DNA of 64,000 nucleotides from Nocardioides marinisabuli (GTDB lineage: Bacteria > Actinomycetota > Actinomycetes > Propionibacteriales > Nocardioidaceae), in assembly GCF_013466785.1 (NCBI RefSeq), contig NZ_CP059163.1:62001-126000 (forward strand). Reading direction: 5' to 3'. Below are positions 8,470 to 15,116 of the stretch, piece after piece (position 1 is the stretch's first letter; every line of letters begins with the position of its first letter). A program made the translations under genes and the position numbers. The notes beneath the pieces were generated by a model. It was not told where the DNA came from, searched no databases, and saw nothing but the letters and a program-made list of their open reading frames with translations.

Positions 8470-9015
8470 GTGTTCCGGGACCTCATGCGTGACAAAGCCA
8501 AGACCATGCCGACCGATCCGGATGCTGCCGACGTCACGGCGCTTCGGGTCTGGCACTGCAACTACGCGTCACTCGCGCTGGTGACGCAGTACCAACACCT
8601 GAGGACCCTCGTAGTCGCTACCTACCCTGACGCCGACCTCGAACCCGTCGCCTCGTTGGAGGACCTGGAGTACCTGAGCCTCCTGCACCTGCCGGGTGTG
8701 ACCGACTTGGCCCCGCTGGCGCGGTTGACGAATCTCCGCACGCTCCGACTCTCGACACTGCCGAGTTGGGACTCGTCGGGCAAGGTGACCCAAGTGGACT
8801 CGCTGCGACCGCTCGCCATGCTTCCCAAGTTGACTCGCCTGGAGCTCTTTGGGGTACGGCCCGCGAGCAAGTCGCTAAGCGACCTGGAGGGTTCGACAAG
8901 TCTCGTCAGTGTCCGGGTCTCGAAGTACCCCAAGGCAGAGGTCGCGCGTTTCCGCGACGTGACAGGTCTTTCGGATGAGTTCGCACCGGCGCCCGGTGTC
9001 GCTGACTGGAACTGA
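8470..9015 (+). CDS. Leucine-rich-repeat domain protein, cytosolic
   Basis: About 181 aa. From residue 20 onward the protein is made of repeated LRR-like units: VTALRVWHCNYASLA, LRTLVVATY, LEYLSLLHLPGVTDLAPL, LRTLRLSTLP, LTRLELFGV and LVSVRVSKYP. There is no signal peptide or membrane segment. I chose GTG 8470 because TACGCT (8458-8463) lies 6 nt upstream, a spacing shared by several genes in the window and typical of leaderless mRNAs; ATG 8485 is an alternative. Codon use is less GC-biased than the cob genes, and it is the first small gene of the accessory island. LRR proteins of this size usually mediate protein binding; no partner can be named. Confidence 0.65.
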   Translation: MFRDLMRDKAKTMPTDPDAADVTALRVWHCNYASLALVTQYQHLRTLVVATYPDADLEPVASLEDLEYLSLLHLPGVTDLAPLARLTNLRTLRLSTLPSWDSSGKVTQVDSLRPLAMLPKLTRLELFGVRPASKSLSDLEGSTSLVSVRVSKYPKAEVARFRDVTGLSDEFAPAPGVADWN

Positions 9016-9022
9016 CTCGACC

Positions 9023-9062
9023 GGACATGCCGCATTGTGCGCGGTCGTGCCGAGGCGGTCGG
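9023..9062. repeat. Island inter-gene repeat, copy 1
   Basis: This copy of the GC-rich repeat lies exactly between the convergent stops of the LRR gene and the next minus-strand gene. It shares a 15-nt exact word, GCGCGGTCGTGCCGA (9039-9053), with copies at 12513-12557 and 13193-13232. Confidence 0.6.
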
Positions 9063-9236
9063 CTACCGAGTTGAGGGGCGATTGGTGTACACGAAGAGTG
9101 CAGAACGGACTCCGAGCGCGACGGCGGCCACGGCGATGACGCCGCCAACAATCCGCATCCATGTCGGCCCATCCGTCTCCAATGCAGTGGCAAGGGCCAA
9201 GAAGAACACGACAGCATCGAGCACGAGCAGGGTCAT
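9063..9236 (-). CDS. Small membrane protein, hypothetical
   Basis: The predicted 57-aa protein starts MTLLVLDAVVFFLALATAL and has two hydrophobic helices (about 3-20 and 27-47) joined by a short polar loop (ETDGPTWMR), with a charged C-terminus. A 13-residue longer form from GTG 9275 is possible. I recognise no family. It is one of several tiny two-helix proteins in the island, each flanked by the same repeat family. Support comes from the coherent transmembrane pattern and the flanking repeats, not from homology. Confidence 0.45.
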   Translation of the reverse strand: MTLLVLDAVVFFLALATALETDGPTWMRIVGGVIAVAAVALGVRSALFVYTNRPSTR

Positions 9237-9303
9237 GCTCGGTTCTGACCTGAGGCGGACGGGAAGCACCTGCACACGCTAGTCGAGCGGCGGGCCGATA
9301 TAC

Positions 9304-9346
9304 GCACGCTCTTGCCGCGAAGCGCTCGGCCGTGCCGAGATCCGGG
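9304..9346. repeat. Island inter-gene repeat, copy 2
   Basis: This variant copy lies between two minus-strand small membrane genes. It has the pattern GCTCTTGCCGCGAAGCG then CTCGGCCGTGCCGAG, matching the layout of copies 1, 6 and 8 with substitutions. Confidence 0.5.
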
Positions 9347-9362
9347 CTTCTGGTCTCGTGAG

Positions 9363-9773
9363 TCAGGAACGCGTCTTGAACAGCCGAGAAAGGGCCACGG
9401 CAAGAGCACCCACGAGCAGCCCAACTACTGCGACGACGGCTAAGACGATTAGCACATTCCCGACGAACGCCACCGCCGACACGTCCGTTGGGTGTTCCCA
9501 TGGCGAGGACAGGCCCAGCCGGTACGGCAAGGGTGAGTCCAGCGAACTCTGGTTCTGGTGAATCCAATCGAACGGCCAACCCAGATCGACGCTCCGCTGG
9601 CCCCCTCGCGTAGCGACAAGGTCCGTGTCACGAAGCGCTGCCACGAGGACGACACCGAGTGAGACCGCGAAGGCGGGGATCGCCCCGAACGCCGTCGCCA
9701 TGACCGCCCAACGTCGACGGCCACGAGGAGTCGCGTCCGAGACGTCGCTGGACGAAGTCACCAGTTGCTGCAC
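9363..9773 (-). CDS. Hypothetical membrane protein, two helices
   Basis: The 136-aa protein has an Arg-rich N-terminus (TPRGRRRWAVMATAFGAI) leading into a helix at about 25-46. A 50-residue hydrophilic, probably extracytoplasmic loop follows (SLDSPLPYRLGLSSPWEHP), then a second helix at about 101-127 and a basic tail. The start is GTG 9773 with TCTACT 6 nt upstream (9780-9785, reverse strand), suggesting a leaderless transcript. No recognised family. It is flanked on both sides by island repeats. Confidence 0.5.
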   Translation of the reverse strand: MQQLVTSSSDVSDATPRGRRRWAVMATAFGAIPAFAVSLGVVLVAALRDTDLVATRGGQRSVDLGWPFDWIHQNQSSLDSPLPYRLGLSSPWEHPTDVSAVAFVGNVLIVLAVVAVVGLLVGALAVALSRLFKTRS

Positions 9774-9786
9774 CCACGAAGTAGAC

Positions 9787-9833
9787 CATCCGGATCTGCC
9801 GCGATCCGCGCGGTTTCGACGACCAGCGGACGG
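9787..9833. repeat. Island inter-gene repeat, copy 3
   Basis: It contains TGCCGCGATCCGCGCGGT (9797-9814), identical to positions 12522-12539. It also has CATCCGG plus CTGCCGC in the same spacing as copies at 11757-11803 and 14004-14050. It lies between a small membrane gene and the tyrosine recombinase. Confidence 0.6.
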
Positions 9834-9934
9834 GGCAGCTATTGCTGCTGTTCAAGTACTTGCCTGCCACCAGTGTCAGATCCCACCGCCGCCAGTGACC
9901 AGCATCTGTCCGCCACGGCGTTGACGGCTTCACG

Positions 9935-10870
9935 ATGCAGGTTCTTGCTGAAGTGATGACTGCTGACGCCGCACTCCCCGTGACTATCGACATCAACGAC
10001 CAGGTCCTTCATCTGGCTGTTGCCGCACACCTCGCCCGCTACAAGGGCCAGAGCCGCACCCACACCGCCTCCGACCTGAACACCTACCTGGCGTGGTGCC
10101 GCGACCACGGCCTCTTGCCGCTGCAGGCCACTCGAGCTCACATCGAGCTCTTCCTGCGATGGATGCAAGAAGTTCGGCAGCTCAAGCCCTCCACGGTGTC
10201 CCGACGCCTGTCGGTCCTGACGGGCTTCTACCGGACCTGCGTCATCGACGGCGTCCTCGAGCACTCCCCAGCCGAGCACGTCCGCCGACCGAAGGTGACC
10301 CCCGAGTCGCCCACACTTGGGCTAAGCCACCTGCAGTTTGAGGCGATGCTCACCGCTGCTCGCGACTCCAGTAACGTCAACGACTTTGCTCTGGTCGCCA
10401 TGTTGGGTTTGCTCGGACTACGCATCTTCGAGGCCACCGGTGCCGACATCGAAGCACTCAGCGAAGTCCGCGGCCACCGAGTGCTCCGCGTCCATGGCAA
10501 AGGCGACAAGGTCGTCCTGGTGCCACTCTCACCCGCGGTAAGCCGAGCCATCGATCGAGCTGCCGGACACCGCGAAAGCGGCCCGCTGCTACTCAACCGC
10601 GAAGGCCGACGCATGGACCGTCACGCCGCGACCCGTCGGCTACGAAGACTCGCCAAGACGTCTGGCATCACCATCGAGCGCATGCATCCCCACATGCTCA
10701 GACACACCTTCGTCACCACCATGCTCGACGCCGGAGTCGATCTGCGCGACGTCCAGATAGCTGCCCGCCACGCCGACCCCCGCACCACCATGCGATACGA
10801 CCGAGCACGCACGAACCTCGATCGCCACCCCAACTACATCCTGGCCGCCTACATGGCCTCGGCTACCTGA
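9935..10870 (+). CDS. Tyrosine recombinase / integrase (XerC/D-like)
   Basis: The 311-aa protein has an N-terminal SAM-like core-binding domain (about 25-115) and a complete C-terminal catalytic domain. The active-site set is visible: Arg163 (LGLRIFE), the beta-hairpin Lys in HGKGDK, His253 and Arg256 in HMLRHTF, His279 in ARHADP and nucleophile Tyr288 in TTMRYD. The gene therefore appears intact. It performs DNA strand exchange; the target site is unknown. There is no excisionase, no tRNA and no phage gene beside it. It lacks the extra insertion that marks integron integrases. ATG 9956 is an alternative start. It lies inside the array of small repeat-separated genes, and a link between the two is an inference. 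Confidence 0.9.
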   Translation: MQVLAEVMTADAALPVTIDINDQVLHLAVAAHLARYKGQSRTHTASDLNTYLAWCRDHGLLPLQATRAHIELFLRWMQEVRQLKPSTVSRRLSVLTGFYRTCVIDGVLEHSPAEHVRRPKVTPESPTLGLSHLQFEAMLTAARDSSNVNDFALVAMLGLLGLRIFEATGADIEALSEVRGHRVLRVHGKGDKVVLVPLSPAVSRAIDRAAGHRESGPLLLNREGRRMDRHAATRRLRRLAKTSGITIERMHPHMLRHTFVTTMLDAGVDLRDVQIAARHADPRTTMRYDRARTNLDRHPNYILAAYMASAT

Positions 10871-10890
10871 CCAGGTCCGTAACAAGCCTC

Positions 10891-10920
10891 GCGCGCTCGT
10901 GCCGAGAGCCGGACGTGCGG
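10891..10920. repeat. Island inter-gene repeat, partial copy 4
   Basis: GCGCGCTCGTGCCGAGAGCC then GGACG lies just after the recombinase stop. It matches the left half of the copy at 12513-12557. Confidence 0.45.
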
Positions 10921-10945
10921 GCGCAGACGCGATTACCCTCGCTAG

Positions 10946-11440
10946 GTGCAACCGCCGAGACTGCGGCACTCTGCCCGCGCCCTACTCCTCGACGAGGACG
11001 ACCGTCTTCTACTGGCAAGGCACGACCTCACGACTCGGCACATTGGCAGTGTCATTTGGGCGCCGCCCGGCGGCGGCTTGGAGGTCGGGGAGACGCCACT
11101 CGAAGCCGTCGTGCGCGAGTTGGCGGAGGAGGTGGCGCTGTCCGTGCCGATGGACGGCCCCCGCCATGTCTGGCATCAGCAGGTGGTGTCTTCGGCTTAC
11201 GCGAGGGGCTGGGATGGGGCTGTCTTCGACTACTTCCTCGTCAAGTGCGACGCCTTATCTCTCCCCTCAACTTCCAACGATCGGTTGTTGAGAGACGAAG
11301 GCATAACCGAGTTTCGCTGGTGGACGATCGACCAACTTCACGACGCATCGGGCAGCGGTCTACTCCGCCCGCACCACCTGGCCGCGTTGCTCAGCGACCT
11401 ACTGACTGAATCAGCAGAGTCGTATCCCATCGCCATCTGA
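10946..11440 (+). CDS. Nudix hydrolase
   Basis: The 164-aa cytosolic protein has a complete Nudix box near residues 42-64. It begins GGGLEVGETPLEAVVREL, followed by AEEVAL (Gx5Ex7REUxEExGU with Ala/Leu at the end). Enzymes of this family hydrolyse nucleoside diphosphate derivatives (X-P-P-X) with Mg2+; the substrate cannot be read from sequence. The start GTG 10946 has TACCCT (10934-10939) 6 nt upstream, so the mRNA is probably leaderless. It lies directly downstream of the recombinase in the repeat-separated island and on the same strand, but with its own promoter. Confidence 0.85.
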   Translation: MQPPRLRHSARALLLDEDDRLLLARHDLTTRHIGSVIWAPPGGGLEVGETPLEAVVRELAEEVALSVPMDGPRHVWHQQVVSSAYARGWDGAVFDYFLVKCDALSLPSTSNDRLLRDEGITEFRWWTIDQLHDASGSGLLRPHHLAALLSDLLTESAESYPIAI

Positions 11441-11478
11441 CATGCTCGGTGGCGCCGGTGAACGGCGCGTCGGCTATT

Positions 11479-11571
11479 GACGATCTACCCGCGTGCGCTC
11501 CTGGTGCAGCGCTACCTCGGGTCACTTCTGTCGTTGCCGCAGGGAGATCCCCGAGTTGCGCGCGCCGCGCG
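11479..11571. repeat. Long dispersed repeat, copy A (about 92 bp)
   Basis: It is about 80 percent identical by eye to 13246-13340, including the exact stretch GTGCAGCGCTACCTCGGGTCA. It covers the 3' end and downstream flank of the minus-strand small membrane gene that stops at 11522. Confidence 0.65.
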
Positions 11572-11737
11572 CGGCCCCGCGTTGGAGGGCAGTCCAGCCA
11601 GACGCCCCCATGATGATCGCAAGAACCACCATGACCGACACCCCTGGAGAGAACGGAAGCGGATCGGCCACGAGAGCGACGACAACGCCGATCAGGCAGG
11701 CTACCGCTAGGCACACGAGCCACCACTTCGCGTTCAT
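11522..11737 (-). CDS. Small membrane protein, hypothetical
   Basis: The predicted protein is 71 aa from ATG 11737 (MNAKWWLVCLAVACLIGVV...), with two hydrophobic helices (about 4-22 and 28-46) and a basic Arg-rich tail (ALQRGAARGARNSG). A 14-aa longer form is possible. The 3' end lies within a dispersed repeat whose second copy (13246-13340) could encode a decayed version of the same tail. No family recognised. Confidence 0.45.
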   Translation of the reverse strand: MNAKWWLVCLAVACLIGVVVALVADPLPFSPGVSVMVVLAIIMGASGWTALQRGAARGARNSGISLRQRQK

Positions 11738-11756
11738 GCGGCTCACCTTAGAGGGC

Positions 11757-11803
11757 GCGCAGCGTGCGCCCGCGATCATCCGGAACTGCCGCGTCAGCGC
11801 GCG
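11757..11803. repeat. Island inter-gene repeat, copy 5
   Basis: It shares AGCGTGCGCCCGCG (11761-11774) exactly with 14008-14021, then CATCCGG and CTGCCGC at the same spacing. It lies upstream of the 11737 gene and about 20 bp before the next stop. Confidence 0.6.
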
Positions 11804-11824
11804 AACATCTGCCGCAGGTCGCGC

Positions 11825-12019
11825 CTACTGACGGTCGGTGATCCGACGAACGATCAACTTCCCAACTCCGAGCGCCAGTAGCAGTGCCAGCGGCAGAACG
11901 AGTGCAGGGTGCAAGTCAACAGCGCGACCGGCCCAACTGAAGATGACGATGAGCAAGAGGGTGCATAGCCCTACCGCGACAAACGGGCTCACCGCTCGTA
12001 GGTCTGTTCGCGTGGTCAC
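11825..12019 (-). CDS. Small membrane protein, hypothetical
   Basis: This 64-aa protein starts at GTG 12019 and has two hydrophobic helices (about 10-28 and 36-54): FVAVGLCTLLLIVIFSWA and ALVLPLALLLALGVGKL. It ends in a basic tail (RRITDRQ). No family recognised. Repeats flank it at 11757-11803 and 12066-12115. The strand is supported by the coherent helix pattern on this strand only. Confidence 0.45.
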   Translation of the reverse strand: MTTRTDLRAVSPFVAVGLCTLLLIVIFSWAGRAVDLHPALVLPLALLLALGVGKLIVRRITDRQ

Positions 12020-12065
12020 GATCTGCTCAACGAACTTCGGATCGGGTGGCTACGCGTCGGCTGCC

Positions 12066-12115
12066 GCGTAGCGTGCGCGTCAGCGCGCGCTCATCTGCCG
12101 CGTTGAGGGCGGAGA
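12066..12115. repeat. Island inter-gene repeat, copy 6 (divergent)
   Basis: GCGTAGCGTGCGCGTCAGCG then GCTCATCTGCCGCGTTGAGGG joins elements of the 11757 and 13193 copies. It lies between two minus-strand small genes. Confidence 0.45.
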
Positions 12116-12200
12116 GATGAGCGGCAAGATCAAGTTGAGGCCGATGCGGTCCCCATCCTTCGGGACTGCTGCTCGACGCGCGCCTCAGGCTTTCGTCCTC

Positions 12201-12437
12201 CTAGGTCGTCACAAAGAACAAAAGGCTAGAGAGTACGCACGCGATCCCCGCCCCGTAGAGAGCCAGAGTCACCTTGGGAAGCGGCTGGTCGCCGCTCTGT
12301 AGCGCACGAAAGATGGAACGTGGAGCGTGAGTGGTTGCGTGATAGCGGGAGTTCCACGCCAGCAGTCCGAGCATCCCGACAATCGTCAGCGGCAAGCCGC
12401 CGACGAGCAGCAAGAAGGAAAGATCCCGAGTGTCCAC
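12201..12437 (-). CDS. Small membrane protein, hypothetical
   Basis: The 78-aa prediction starts at GTG 12437 because TAGAGT (12445-12450, reverse strand) lies 7 nt upstream; a 6-residue longer TTG start is possible. Two helices are evident, FLLLVGGLPLTIVGMLGLLAW (about 8-28) and VTLALYGAGIACVLSSLLFFV (about 56-76), with a polar loop containing HATTHAPRSIF. No family recognised. Confidence 0.45.
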   Translation of the reverse strand: MDTRDLSFLLLVGGLPLTIVGMLGLLAWNSRYHATTHAPRSIFRALQSGDQPLPKVTLALYGAGIACVLSSLLFFVTT

Positions 12438-12512
12438 CTGGAGCACTCTAGGCAACGCTTACTCGCTGCACCCTGCCCTCGGCTGACGAAGCCGGGACGA
12501 CGCACATGGAAT

Positions 12513-12557
12513 GCGCGCTCGTGCCGCGATCCGCGCGGTCGTGCCGATGAGCGGACG
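12513..12557. repeat. Island inter-gene repeat, copy 7 (best conserved)
   Basis: It contains the 18-nt word shared with 9797-9814 and, at 12533-12553, a 21-nt exact match to 13212-13232. The GCGCTC...GAGCGG ends form an imperfect inverted repeat. Confidence 0.65.
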
Positions 12558-12615
12558 TCCCACCTATCCTCGAATCGTCGACGCGTGCCACCGCCCCGAG
12601 CAAGGGAACTGATTC

Positions 12616-12810
12616 TTGAAACTGAAACTTGTGAACGACGGTGAGGCCTTCCGTGACGTCTATGGAATCGTCGCTGGTGGCGCAGTAATTATTGCGGCAA
12701 TCAGTGCGGTGCAGGGTGGTTGGCGCGCAGCAGTTGTCTTTGTTTGCCTCGCGCTGATTCCCGGAGCCATCTGGCTTCGCGCTCGGTCCAGTAGTCGCCA
12801 CCGACGTTAG
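12616..12810 (+). CDS. Small membrane protein, hypothetical
   Basis: This 64-aa protein starts at TTG 12616, supported by AAGGGA 8 nt upstream and a TATCCT -10 box at 12565-12570. It has one or two hydrophobic segments (VYGIVAGGAVIIAAISAV and WRAAVVFVCLALIPGAIWL) and ends in an Arg/Ser-rich cytosolic tail. Base composition is clearly less GC-rich than in flanking host genes. No family recognised. Confidence 0.5.
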   Translation: MKLKLVNDGEAFRDVYGIVAGGAVIIAAISAVQGGWRAAVVFVCLALIPGAIWLRARSSSRHRR

Positions 12811-12836
12811 GAAGCCACGTTGAAGACTCGGGCCAC

Positions 12837-12867
12837 CGCACGCACGTGCCGATGAGCGTGCGCACGC
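12837..12867. repeat. Island inter-gene repeat, partial copy 8
   Basis: GTGCCGATGAGCG (12846-12858), the right half of the 12513 and 13193 copies, is embedded in a GCGCACGC-type inverted repeat. It lies between two convergent genes. Confidence 0.5.
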
Positions 12868-13122
12868 CTACCGGGGTCTGCCGAACCTGAACCCGCGCTT
12901 CTTCTGCCTCTCCCGTTCGGGAGAAAGGTGCGTGAGAGCGAACTCCAAAGCCAACCCCTTGGTCTGGCCATCGTCGAAGTCGATCCAGACCAAGGGCACG
13001 TCCTTGTAGGTGCCCACGCGTCCAACGCTCCCCGGCCCGAAGGTGCTGTGCAGAACTCGGGCCCCTTCGACCAGCCACGGGGGCGGCTCGACGCTGAAGT
13101 CTGGATGATCCCACTTGGGCAT
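12868..13122 (-). CDS. Small protein resembling the Tudor-like C-terminal domain of UvrD/PcrA helicases
   Basis: The 84-aa protein starts at ATG 13122, with CATACT (13129-13134, reverse strand) 6 nt upstream; GTG 13140 would add six residues. The core VLHSTFGPGSVGRVGTYK then VPLVWIDFDDGQTKGLA follows the pattern V-x-H-x-x-FG-x-G-x-V seen in the SH3/Tudor-like domains at the C-termini of UvrD/PcrA and in CarD/Mfd RNA-polymerase interaction modules. Here it stands alone. Its role is unknown; binding a protein or nucleic acid partner is a guess from the fold. It is flanked by island repeats on both sides. Confidence 0.55.
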   Translation of the reverse strand: MPKWDHPDFSVEPPPWLVEGARVLHSTFGPGSVGRVGTYKDVPLVWIDFDDGQTKGLALEFALTHLSPERERQKKRGFRFGRPR

Positions 13123-13192
13123 GGGCAGAGTATGAGTCACCAGCCTGGGGCTTGCGACCGCTCATGCCCCGTAGCGCGCCCTCAGAGACGCT

Positions 13193-13232
13193 CGCTCATG
13201 CCGCCGACAGCGCGCGGTCGTGCCGATGAGCG
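13193..13232. repeat. Island inter-gene repeat, copy 9 (clearest palindrome)
   Basis: It begins CGCTCAT and ends ATGAGCG (13193-13199 and 13226-13232), with partly complementary interior arms separated by a GC-rich centre. Its right 21 nt are identical to 12533-12553. Confidence 0.65.
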
Positions 13233-13245
13233 CGAGGCGCTTGTT

Positions 13246-13340
13246 GGCGATCTACCGGCGTGCGCTTCTGGGTGCAGCGCTACCTCGGGTCATTCCTGTC
13301 GATGCCGGAGGGGCGACCCCGAGTCGCACGCGCTCCCCGC
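13246..13340. repeat. Long dispersed repeat, copy B (about 95 bp)
   Basis: This second copy of the repeat at 11479-11571 has the same orientation. The reverse strand encodes AARGARATRGRPSG, similar to the tail of the gene at 11522-11737, so this may be the remnant of a lost related gene. No other gene is visible between 13123 and 13415. Confidence 0.6.
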
Positions 13341-13415
13341 GCTGCAGCGATCATTGCGCCGATCAGGTGTCTGGGTGACCGGGGCAGGGTCGATAGCGTG
13401 CCGCGAGCTGCGTGT

Positions 13416-13814
13416 TTACCGGCGGAGCTCGGTGCGTAACCTCGTCGCGAACGGCGGCCAGTGCCGTCGTGGACTGGGACGATCGAATTCTTTCCATGTC
13501 CACACAGTGAATCCCGAACCGCCCATGAGCGATAGTACTGCCAGAATCACTAGTGTTCGATATTGCAGCGTTATGGCCAGAGTGGTGAAACCCATTGCGA
13601 AGGCCATGCAAAGTGCTGACAGTGACGCAGGGAACAAGCAGAATCCCAATTTTGCCCGCCACAGCGCCTCGCGTCGACTTCTAAAATTGTCAACACCGGC
13701 TTTGCCGAAACCGCGATGAAACCATCGATGTTGAACCCACAGCACACCCGCGGCCAAAAAAAGGCCGATGGAGAGGGCCAGAGAGAACAGCATCTCGCCA
13801 AGATGCGGATTAGA
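13416..13814 (-). CDS. Hypothetical multi-pass membrane protein, AT-richer than surroundings
   Basis: The predicted 132-aa protein starts at ATG 13814 (MSNPHLGEMLFSLAL...) with GAAGG upstream; ATG 13829 would add five residues. Hydrophobic segments lie near 8-27, 57-78 and 86-105 (FSLALSIGLFLAAGVLW, LGFCLFPASLSALCMAFAMGF, LVILAVLSLMGGSGFTVW). Codons are strikingly less GC-biased than the rest of the window, with many A/T third positions between about 13490 and 13830. This suggests recent acquisition from a lower-GC source. No family recognised. Confidence 0.55.
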   Translation of the reverse strand, partial: SNPHLGEMLFSLALSIGLFLAAGVLWVQHRWFHRGFGKAGVDNFRSRREALWRAKLGFCLFPASLSALCMAFAMGFTTLAITLQYRTLVILAVLSLMGGSGFTVWTWKEFDRPSPRRHWPPFATRLRTELRR

Positions 13815-14003
13815 CATCGCCTTCACCACAGAATTTCGGCGAGCTCAAGTATGGCGAAGTTCACAAATGCCCAACTACTGGCCCCAGCCCCGAAGGGATG
13901 ACGAGTAGGACTGTGTCGACTATGGCAGGTGGCAAGGTCGTGAGCAGGGACCGGCTCCTGGTCATGTCTGAGGCGTCATCCACGGCAGGACGGTATCCCG
14001 CCC

Positions 14004-14050
14004 GCGTAGCGTGCGCCCGCGGCCATCCGGTTCTGCCGCTAGTGGTGCGC
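14004..14050. repeat. Island inter-gene repeat, copy 10, in an otherwise empty 340-bp gap
   Basis: It shares AGCGTGCGCCCGCG (14008-14021) with 11761-11774 and the CATCCGG-N2-CTGCCGC spacing with copies 3 and 5. The interval 13815-14154 contains no other supportable gene; open frames there on both strands lack start context and any recognisable protein pattern. Confidence 0.55.
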
Positions 14051-14154
14051 CCTCGGAGCGAGATACGTGCGTTCCTACGCGGGCGCACGAACCTCGACCG
14101 TCGAACCTGGCTGACGTTAGTTCGTGGATCACGATCACGGGCGATACTCCGAGC

Positions 14155-14577
14155 ATGAGCATCTCGGAACGGTCGACTATCGAAGAGACGCACGCGTCCG
14201 GGACCAGGGCAGGATGGACAACTCGACGCGTCGTTCTCGCTGCCGTTCTCGCACTGCTCCTCGTATCGCTCGGCTACGTCGGCGGTGCTCGTTCGCCGTG
14301 GATGGCTCACCATCCTTCTGTCGTCAGCGGCACCGCGGAAAGGGTTCCAGCGAACGTTCCCTACGCTTACTTCCAGCCGGACGACGGTGACAAGTTCGCC
14401 TTCCGACTCGACGACGTCGCGTGGGAATCCGGGGACAGGGTCGGCTCTGGGAACATCCCGCCCTGCCTGCGAGAAGCCGGTGAGAGCGTGGCCGTGCACG
14501 CGGGGGTCATCGAGGTGGCCCGCCCCTATGGTTCCGGTTCCTATCGGCAGGTCCTGTCAGTGACGTGCCTCGACTGA
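14155..14577 (+). CDS. Hypothetical membrane-anchored extracytoplasmic protein
   Basis: The 140-aa protein starts at ATG 14155, with GATACT (14143-14148) 6 nt upstream (leaderless pattern). It has a short cytosolic N-terminus, one signal-anchor helix (RRVVLAAVLALLLVSLGYV, about 24-42) and a soluble C-terminal domain of about 95 residues with two cysteines (PPCLREAGE and SVTCLD) that could form a disulfide outside the cell. No family recognised. It is the last gene of the repeat-separated island. Confidence 0.6.
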   Translation: MSISERSTIEETHASGTRAGWTTRRVVLAAVLALLLVSLGYVGGARSPWMAHHPSVVSGTAERVPANVPYAYFQPDDGDKFAFRLDDVAWESGDRVGSGNIPPCLREAGESVAVHAGVIEVARPYGSGSYRQVLSVTCLD

Positions 14578-14645
14578 CCGACTCCGCCGCGATGCGCTGA
14601 ACGGATGCAGGAGGCACGCAGCCAACCCGGCGTGGGACCGCTCGC

Positions 14646-15116
14646 TCAGTCCCGGGCCGCCCGGTAGCCCCACTCGAGGGCGCTCTCGCGCGAGCGCGCC
14701 CGACCACGCAGCCGGATGGTCGCCCGCGGCCCGCCCTTCGTACCGCCCCCGGCGGCCCGACGGGCCCCGGCGACGACGTGCACGCGCTGCGCGAAGACCA
14801 CGTAGCGAGCGTCCTCCTCGGGGCTCCCCGCCGGGGTCACGTCCACCGCGAGCCACAGCCCGTCCGGCTCGAAGCCGACGACGGCCTTGCCCGTGCCGGG
14901 GCGCTCCCTGCTCACGGCGGAGGAGGTGAGCTGCAGGTCGAACTCGACCGCCCGGGCGTGCGCCCCACGGGTCCTGCGCAGCAGCTGCGTCGCCTCGACG
15001 AACGCCCGCTCCTCCGAGGAGATGACGCCGGCCGCGATCCACGGCGCCCGTGGGCCCGCGGCGTCGATCCCGGGTCGAACCTTGTCCCCGTTGACCCAGA
15101 CGTCTCCCCAGCTCAT
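14646..15116 (-). CDS. Hypothetical protein
   Basis: The 156-aa prediction starts at ATG 15116 (MSWGDVWVNGDKVRPGIDAAG). It has no signal peptide or membrane helix. Visible features are a mixed alpha/beta profile, a segment predicted to be beta-rich (KAVVGFEPDGLWLAVDVTP, ARYVVFAQRVHVVAG) and a basic C-terminus (RATIRLRGRARSRES). Codon use is host-like. No family recognised. It sits between the island and cobM on the same strand as cobM-cobL but is separated from cobM by 53 bp, so it is probably transcribed from the cobL-cobM side. A cobalamin role is not supported. Confidence 0.55.
   Translation of the reverse strand: MSWGDVWVNGDKVRPGIDAAGPRAPWIAAGVISSEERAFVEATQLLRRTRGAHARAVEFDLQLTSSAVSRERPGTGKAVVGFEPDGLWLAVDVTPAGSPEEDARYVVFAQRVHVVAGARRAAGGGTKGGPRATIRLRGRARSRESALEWGYRAARD

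Noticed and set aside
9935..10870. Prophage or ICE marked by the tyrosine recombinase
   Set aside because: No excisionase, replication, structural or transfer genes nearby, and no tRNA-associated direct repeats.
13861..14499. Minus-strand protein opposite the 14155 gene
   Set aside because: No start signal or protein-like pattern; the plus-strand gene has a signal anchor and promoter.
8470..14577. Classical integron with attC sites
   Set aside because: No RYYYAAC/GTTRRRY core sites flank the repeats and the recombinase lacks the integron-integrase insertion; only the general layout resembles one.
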